Positions 1-3,860 of a stretch of 6,689 nt of DNA are shown here, one piece after another. Positions within the stretch are counted from its first letter, which is position 1, and each line of letters opens with the position of its first letter. The position numbers and the translations under genes are program-made. The DNA lies in the NCBI GenBank assembly GCA_001796965.1, contig MGOA01000143.1:1-6689 (forward strand), in the 5' to 3' direction. The notes under the pieces were generated by a model. That model had not been told where the DNA came from and made no database searches. It saw only the letters and a list, made by a program, of their open reading frames with translations. This DNA is from Chloroflexi bacterium RBG_16_64_43 (GTDB taxonomy: Bacteria; Chloroflexota; Anaerolineae; Anaerolineales; RBG-16-64-43).

Positions 1-729
1 GTTGCGGCCTCAGGGGAATTGCTCCCCCTCATTCGCCAGGCCGCGGCCGAGGCAGACGTGCGCGCGATTCTCTTGCGGGTCAACAGCCCCGGCGGCTCGG
101 TGGTGCCCTCCGACGAGATCTATCATGCGCTCAAGGAAAGCGGCAAGCCGGTGGTGGTACTCATGGGCGACCTGGCCGCTTCGGGCGCCTATTACATTTC
201 CATGGCGGCCGAATACATCGTGGCCAACCCGAACACCCTCACCGGTTCGATCGGGGTGATCAGCGAGTTCCCCGACGCGCATGGATTGCTCGAGAAACTC
301 GGTGTGCAGTTCACGGTCATCAAGTCCGGCGCCGCCAAAGACATCGGCAGCCCCTACCGGCAGATGACGGAGGAAGAGCAGGCGCTCTGGCAGGCCATTG
401 TCGACGAAACGTACGAGGGCTTCCTGAATATCGTGGCGCAGGGTCGCGGGCTGCCGGTGGAAGAGGTGCGCGCGTTAGCCGACGGCCGCGTATTCACCGG
501 CACGCAGGCGCTTGAACTCAAGCTGGTGGATGCGCTGGGCTACGAGCAGGAAGCCCTGGCCAAAGCGGCCGACCTGGGCAAGATCGAGGGCGAGCCGCGC
601 GTGATTCGCCTTCACACACCTCAGTCGGTGTGGGGGCTGCTTGGTGCCCGATTGAGCGGGGTGACCTTCCCGGCCGATCTCATTCGCCAGGCGCTCGGAC
701 CGAGCCTCGAGTACCGCTGGGTGCCGTAG
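1..729 (+). CDS. sppA: Signal peptide peptidase SppA, short type, 5'-truncated by window edge
   Basis: Serine protease of the S49 family. In the membrane it cleaves signal peptides left behind after protein export. The frame is open from base 1, so the start lies upstream; 242 residues are visible (numbered from the first codon). SPGG motif at residues 29-32. The catalytic serine is S61 in MGDLAASGAYY, followed by the family's TGSIGVI stretch (81-87). K113 in IKSGAAKDIGSP is the catalytic lysine. The 52-residue Ser-Lys spacing equals that recalled for Bacillus subtilis SppA (S147/K199), so this is the single-repeat form, not the tandem ~618-residue Escherichia coli form. By that comparison about 85 N-terminal residues, including the membrane anchor, are missing. 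The C-terminal part (GRVFTGTQALELKLVDALG) is typical. The TTG at base 19 is internal, not the start. No clear terminator follows the stop codon. Confidence 0.95.
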   Translation, partial: VAASGELLPLIRQAAAEADVRAILLRVNSPGGSVVPSDEIYHALKESGKPVVVLMGDLAASGAYYISMAAEYIVANPNTLTGSIGVISEFPDAHGLLEKLGVQFTVIKSGAAKDIGSPYRQMTEEEQALWQAIVDETYEGFLNIVAQGRGLPVEEVRALADGRVFTGTQALELKLVDALGYEQEALAKAADLGKIEGEPRVIRLHTPQSVWGLLGARLSGVTFPADLIRQALGPSLEYRWVP

Positions 730-850
730 GCCTGGTACCTCGGCCAAAGGCCCGGTCCCTATTCGGCTGTAGGGCGCAGGTTGCCGGCCCTTCCGCCGAC
801 GGCACTGCCTCCATTCTTGGACTCGGTGGCATTCAATCGGATGATCCCTG

Positions 851-879
851 TTGACACGGCGGTAGAGCGCTGTCATACT
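851..879 (+). promoter_or_regulatory. Candidate sigma70-type promoter for the zinc-motif gene
   Basis: A perfect -35 hexamer TTGACA (851-856) is followed by a 17-base spacer and CATACT (874-879; four of six matches to TATAAT). TG at 871-872 forms an extended -10. Transcription would start near base 886, giving a leader of about 45 bases before the ATG at 931. The sequence is strong for a GC-rich genome; its activity is inferred. TGACA (852-856) and TGTCA (871-875) also form a short inverted repeat across the promoter. Confidence 0.55.
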
Positions 880-913
880 CACGCATCTTGCCAGTAGCGG
901 TGAACCTAATAGT

Positions 914-923
914 GGAAAGGGAG
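914..923 (+). promoter_or_regulatory. Ribosome binding site deciding the start of the zinc-motif gene
   Basis: A purine-rich run, GGAAAGGGAG, ends seven bases before the ATG at 931. It contains AAGGGAG, a good Shine-Dalgarno match, and supports that ATG as the start. Confidence 0.7.
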
Positions 924-930
924 CCCACCC

Positions 931-1212
931 ATGACTGCTGAGAAGTGCCAACGTTGCGACGGAAAGGGAAAGCGCGGGCTGTTTGGTAAGACATGCGCTT
1001 GGTGTGCAGGGACGGGGACCTTCCGACCGGGCGAGTGCCCCAACTGCAAAGGCAAGGGCAAGGTCCGGGCCGCTTCCTTCGACGATGCGCAACCCTCCGG
1101 ATTCTCAGTCCGCAAGCAAGTCGTCGGCCTCGACGGGATGATCGCCTGCACCAAGTGCGACGGGACGGGCACGAGCATCAACCGCCCGCACAGCTCAATA
1201 GGCGACAAGTAG
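931..1212 (+). CDS. Small stand-alone DnaJ-type (CXXCXGXG) zinc-motif protein
   Basis: A 93-residue soluble protein of unknown function with no signal peptide or membrane segment. It carries four motifs of the DnaJ central cysteine-rich type: CQRCDGKG (6-13), CAWCAGTG (22-29), CPNCKGKG (36-43) and CTKCDGTG (73-80). In DnaJ, motifs 1+4 and 2+3 each bind one zinc ion; the same could hold here, since all eight cysteines are present. There is no J domain (no HPD) and no DnaJ C-terminal substrate-binding domain, so it cannot be a DnaJ co-chaperone in the usual sense. Motif starts are 16, 14 and 37 residues apart, whereas E. coli DnaJ has its longest gap between motifs 2 and 3. The ATG is chosen for its ribosome binding site and upstream promoter. 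Third positions are slightly less GC-biased than in sppA, most clearly in the first 35 codons. Small proteins with such motifs, for example plant BSD2 and Bacillus anti-TRAP, act by protein-protein contact; a similar role here is only a guess. Confidence 0.85.
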   Translation: MTAEKCQRCDGKGKRGLFGKTCAWCAGTGTFRPGECPNCKGKGKVRAASFDDAQPSGFSVRKQVVGLDGMIACTKCDGTGTSINRPHSSIGDK

Positions 1213-1260
1213 CGACGCCTGAACCCGCGCCGTTGAAGGAGTTGGGACTGCTCAAGCCTG
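1213..1260. other. Convergent gene junction
   Basis: 48 bases separate the stop codons of the plus-strand zinc-motif gene and the minus-strand ltaE. CGCCTGA (1216-1222) and TCAGGCG (1261-1267) form a 7-bp inverted repeat with a 38-base loop, and GCCTG-t-CAGGC lies at 1256-1266. Neither has a T-tract, so a shared bidirectional terminator is possible but weakly supported. Confidence 0.3.
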
Positions 1261-2304
1261 TCAGGCGGAGGCAATCACCTGGTGGAAGCCTTCGATGACC
1301 CGATCCACCCCCTGCCCATCCACCCAATAGTGAAGCGCGGCGCGGAACCGCCGGGGAGCGATGACCTGCACGCGCACACCAAGTTCCGCCAGGCGTTCTG
1401 CCGTTTCACGGCCATCTATGGGAACGGAGGGCGCTAACCCGAAGATCACCATGTTGGTGTATGGCGTGCCTGCGTCGAGCAGGATGCCCGGGATGCCCGC
1501 CAATCCCCGCGCGAGGCGCCGCGCATTGGCGTGATCCTCCGGCAAGCGGTCGACCATCGTTTCGAGCGCGACAATCCCCGCGGCCGCGAGTATCCCCGCC
1601 TGGCGCATCCCGCCGCCCACCTGCTTGCGGATGCGTCGGGCCTGGGCGATGAACGCGTGGCTCCCGCACAGCACCGAACCCACCGGCGCGCACAGCGCCT
1701 TTGAGAGGCAGAAGCAAATCGAATCGGCCGCCTGCGCCAGGCGCTTCGCCGGCACACCCAGCGCGGCTGCGGCGTTGAAGATGCGCGCGCCGTCGATGTG
1801 CAGGGCCAGGCCTCGCTCGTGAGCCAGGCGGCCGACATTATCCGTGTACTCCGCCGTCAGCACGGCGCCGCCGCAGCGGTTTTGAGTGTTCTCAAGACAA
1901 ACCAGGCGCGAGTGAGGGAAGTGCACATCCTCAGCGCGGATGGCTTCACCCACGTCCTCGAGGCGCAGGGTGCCGTCGGTCTGATTAGGCACCGGGTGCG
2001 GGTGGACCCCACCCAACGCAGCCACGCCGCCTGCTTCATACAAGAAGGTGTGCGCGCGGTCGCCCAGGATGACCTCTTCGCCGCGGCCGCAATGGCTGAG
2101 CACCGCCACCAAGTTTCCCATGGTCCCGGAGGCTACAAACAGTCCCGCCTCCTTGCCCATGCGCTCGGCACCCATCGCCTGCAAGCGGTTGACCGTCGGG
2201 TCCTCGCCAAAAACGTCGTCGCCCACCTGAGCCTCGGCCATGGCGCGGCGCATTTCGGGGGTGGGATGGGTCACCGTATCGGAACGAAGATCGATGGTGT
2301 CCAT
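1261..2304 (-). CDS. ltaE: Low-specificity L-threonine aldolase (PLP-dependent)
   Basis: A cytosolic fold-type I enzyme using pyridoxal phosphate. It splits L-threonine or L-allo-threonine into glycine and acetaldehyde. The product has 347 residues, normal for the family. It opens with the typical IDLRSDTVTHPTPEMRRAM (4-22) and GDDVFGEDPTVNRL (28-41). GDRAHTFLYEAGG (81-93) carries the active-site histidine H85. LHIDGARIFNAA (168-179) carries the cofactor-contacting D171 and R174. SKALCAPVGS (201-210) carries the Schiff-base lysine K202, and KQVGGGMRQAG (227-237) follows. The lysine motif departs from the common SKGLGAPVGS, and four cysteines (197, 199, 205, 213) surround K202. The ATG at 2304 is chosen because translation matches the family from there and AAGGA sits six bases upstream. 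The open frame continues 68 codons further, but that part overlaps rluD and is not family-like. It begins 19 bases after rluD, so the two are probably co-transcribed. Confidence 0.95.
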   Translation of the reverse strand: MDTIDLRSDTVTHPTPEMRRAMAEAQVGDDVFGEDPTVNRLQAMGAERMGKEAGLFVASGTMGNLVAVLSHCGRGEEVILGDRAHTFLYEAGGVAALGGVHPHPVPNQTDGTLRLEDVGEAIRAEDVHFPHSRLVCLENTQNRCGGAVLTAEYTDNVGRLAHERGLALHIDGARIFNAAAALGVPAKRLAQAADSICFCLSKALCAPVGSVLCGSHAFIAQARRIRKQVGGGMRQAGILAAAGIVALETMVDRLPEDHANARRLARGLAGIPGILLDAGTPYTNMVIFGLAPSVPIDGRETAERLAELGVRVQVIAPRRFRAALHYWVDGQGVDRVIEGFHQVIASA

Positions 2305-2310
2305 GGCGTG

Positions 2311-2315
2311 TCCTT
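2311..2315 (-). promoter_or_regulatory. Ribosome binding site of ltaE
   Basis: On the minus strand AAGGA lies six bases before the ATG at 2304, within the 19-base gap after rluD. It settles the start against the longer open frame. Confidence 0.7.
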
Positions 2316-2323
2316 GGCGGTGT

Positions 2324-3244
2324 TTACTTGCGGCGAAGCGCAGCCAGAGTTGCAGCGAAATCCTCGGGCAGCGGGGCCTCGAATTCGCGGGTGTCGGCCT
2401 CGCCGGGCAAGGTGAGGCGCAGCCGGGCCGCGTGCAGCATCTGGCGCATTGCACCGAGTGTCGGCGTCCGCCGGCCATAGACTCGATCGCCAACAATCGG
2501 ACAGCCAATGTAGCTCAGATGGACGCGGATCTGGTGGGTGCGACCCGTTTGCGGGTGGATCTCAAGCAGGCCCTGCCCGTCGAATTGCTCAAGGGTGTGG
2601 AACATGGTGAGCGCCGGGCGCCCGCGCGAGGCCGGCACCACGCCCATGCGCTGCCGGTGCACCGGATCGCGCCCGACGTGGGTTTCGATCCGCCCTGAGG
2701 GGGTGGGCGGGCGTCCATCCACCAGCGCCAGATAGGTTTTCTCCACCCGCCGCTCGGCGAAGGCCTGCTGCAGCGTGCGCTGCGCGGAGTCGTTTCGCGC
2801 AATGAGAATCAGGCCCGACGTATCCTTGTCGAGGCGGTGGATGATCCCCGGACGCTCTGCCTCGCCCACCTGCTCCACTTCCGGCGCGCGCGCCAGCACT
2901 GCGCTCACCAGCGTCCCATGCGCGTGGCCGGCAGCCGGGTGGACAACCATGCCGGCTGGCTTGTTGATCACCAGCACATCGTCGTTCTCGAACACCACCT
3001 CCAGCGGGATGGCCTCGGCCTCGACATTCATCGGCGCTGGCGGCGGGACGCGCACCAGCACCTCATCGCCCGCTTCCAACTTGAGTGCGCTGCGCACCTG
3101 AACCCGCGCGTTGACGGATACGAAACCCTCTGCGATCAGCCGCTGCAGTGTTGTGCGCGAATGCACGGGGAGGACCAGGCTCAGGAAGCGATCGAGACGA
3201 TCGCCTCCGCGCTCAACGTGCAGGAGATGCCGGGTTTCGCTCAC
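2324..3244 (-). CDS. rluD: 23S rRNA pseudouridine synthase, RluA/RluD family
   Basis: Converts specific uridines of rRNA to pseudouridine. RluD proper acts on helix 69 of 23S rRNA (E. coli U1911, U1915, U1917). The product has 306 residues, close to the family length. An N-terminal S4 RNA-binding domain (about 15-65, DRLDRFLSLVLP onward) precedes the catalytic domain. LVINKPAGMVVHPAAGH (91-107) and RPGIIHRLDKDTSGLILIAR (131-150) are present, the latter with the catalytic aspartate D139. EKTYLALVDG (168-177) and HPQTGRTHQIRVHL (230-243) complete the signature. The start is GTG at 3244; its bases share GTGA with the lspA stop codon, a four-base overlap that suggests coupled translation. No good Shine-Dalgarno sequence lies close to the GTG, consistent with coupling. 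The RluA/RluC/RluD subfamilies are hard to separate by eye. The S4 domain and the position behind lspA favour RluD, so the family is certain and the exact target sites are not. Confidence 0.93.
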   Translation of the reverse strand: MSETRHLLHVERGGDRLDRFLSLVLPVHSRTTLQRLIAEGFVSVNARVQVRSALKLEAGDEVLVRVPPPAPMNVEAEAIPLEVVFENDDVLVINKPAGMVVHPAAGHAHGTLVSAVLARAPEVEQVGEAERPGIIHRLDKDTSGLILIARNDSAQRTLQQAFAERRVEKTYLALVDGRPPTPSGRIETHVGRDPVHRQRMGVVPASRGRPALTMFHTLEQFDGQGLLEIHPQTGRTHQIRVHLSYIGCPIVGDRVYGRRTPTLGAMRQMLHAARLRLTLPGEADTREFEAPLPEDFAATLAALRRK

Positions 3245-3768
3245 GGCGAGTGAGGGGCGGGGTTCTCTTCGGCCGGCGCCGGACGCCGGCGCTGCTCGAT
3301 GAGCATGTCGGCCAGCAGCAGGGCCACGCCGACCGAGATGCCGCTGTCGGCTACGTTAAAAACTGGGAAGGTGCCGACGGACAAGAAATCGGTCACAGTC
3401 CCGCGAGTGAGGCGATCAATCAGGTTGCCCAGCGCACCGCCGAGCTGCAGCCCCAGCGCAAGGCGGATGAGCCACGAGGCGCGCCCGACATCGCGGTAGT
3501 AGTAGATGATGGCGGCCGAGACGATGATAGCCAGCACGGTGAACACCATGTTGCCGTTCTGGAAGAGGCCAAACGCGGCGCCGGTGTTCGTCCAGTGGAC
3601 GATCCGCGCATAGGGCGCGAGCCAGTCGATGGGCATCCACACTTCACCCAGCGCCAGGCGTGTTCGCACCAGAAACTTGGTGTATTGGTCGAGCGCCACG
3701 ATCGCGCTGGCGATCGTCGCCAAGATGGCATACGTGCGTATCAACATTGCGCGAGTCGAAGTAGGCAT
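3241..3768 (-). CDS. lspA: Lipoprotein signal peptidase (signal peptidase II)
   Basis: A membrane aspartic protease that removes the signal peptide of prolipoproteins after diacylglyceryl modification; the target of globomycin. 175 residues, normal length. Four hydrophobic segments are visible, about 9-28, 74-90, 99-117 and 142-157. Conserved motifs: LDQYTK (26-31), NTGAAFGLF (61-69), GGALGNLIDR (110-119) with catalytic D118, and VFNVADSGISVG (136-147) with catalytic D141. A charged proline-rich tail (160-175) follows the last segment. The start is ATG at 3768. It has no Shine-Dalgarno sequence, and the only nearby alternative (Met8) has none either. TACAAT lies seven bases upstream, so the message may be leaderless. 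It overlaps rluD by four bases, and ileS ends 92 bases upstream. The identity is essentially certain. Confidence 0.97.
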   Translation of the reverse strand: MPTSTRAMLIRTYAILATIASAIVALDQYTKFLVRTRLALGEVWMPIDWLAPYARIVHWTNTGAAFGLFQNGNMVFTVLAIIVSAAIIYYYRDVGRASWLIRLALGLQLGGALGNLIDRLTRGTVTDFLSVGTFPVFNVADSGISVGVALLLADMLIEQRRRPAPAEENPAPHSP

Positions 3769-3775
3769 GGGCCGA

Positions 3776-3781
3776 ATTGTA
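3776..3781 (-). promoter_or_regulatory. Candidate -10 box of a leaderless lspA promoter
   Basis: On the minus strand TACAAT (five of six matches to TATAAT) ends seven bases before the lspA ATG, placing the expected transcription start at or next to the A of the start codon. The hexamer 17 bases further upstream (CTCGCT, 3799-3804) is a poor -35 match and there is no extended -10 TG. The call rests on the -10 spacing and the missing Shine-Dalgarno sequence. Confidence 0.35.
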
Positions 3782-3802
3782 ATCCAAGCACGGCAACGAG
3801 CG

Positions 3803-3832
3803 AGGCCCGGCTCGCGCGCGCGAGCCGGGCCT
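3803..3832. repeat. Perfect 30-bp palindrome between ileS and lspA
   Basis: The 30 bases equal their own reverse complement without a mismatch; the arms begin AGGCCCGGCTCG and the centre is alternating CG (3813-3822). As RNA it would form a very stable GC hairpin 28 bases after the ileS stop codon and 34 bases before the lspA ATG. The bases after it on the minus strand (CGCTCGTTGCCGTGCTTGG) contain some T but no T-tract. It may be a terminator or attenuator lacking a U-tract, a processing hairpin between the two coding regions, or a DNA site for a dimeric protein. The palindrome is certain; its role is not. Confidence 0.9.
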
Positions 3833-3860
3833 GTGCGCCATCGTGAGGAGCATCGCGCGC

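Larger units (their letters stand above)
730..930. other. Intergenic region between sppA and the zinc-motif gene
   Basis: About 200 bases with no credible gene. The left half contains only weak inverted repeats, such as GGCC-AAA-GGCC around 742-752 and TGCCG/CGGCA at 782-786 and 800-804. None is followed by a T-tract, so I do not call a sppA terminator. The right half holds the promoter and ribosome binding site listed separately. No tRNA cloverleaf or other RNA was recognised. Confidence 0.7.

Noticed and set aside
740..756. Possible sppA terminator hairpin (GGCC-AAA-GGCC)
   Set aside because: The stem is only four base pairs and no T-tract follows.
475..1092. A 205-codon minus-strand open frame across the end of sppA, the intergenic region and the zinc-motif gene
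   Set aside because: It overlaps two supported plus-strand genes and has no family-like sequence.
1798..2415. A 205-codon plus-strand open frame opposite ltaE and the end of rluD
   Set aside because: Antisense to conserved threonine aldolase sequence; no motif seen.
2305..2508. A 68-codon upstream extension of ltaE in the same frame
   Set aside because: It would run inside rluD, is rich in Arg, Cys and Pro and unlike the family N-terminus. The ATG at 2304 has its own ribosome binding site.
3148..3846. A 232-codon plus-strand open frame across rluD, lspA and the intergenic palindrome
   Set aside because: It crosses two real genes in antisense and the non-coding gap; the low-complexity D/R/H-rich translation is typical of a reverse-strand shadow.
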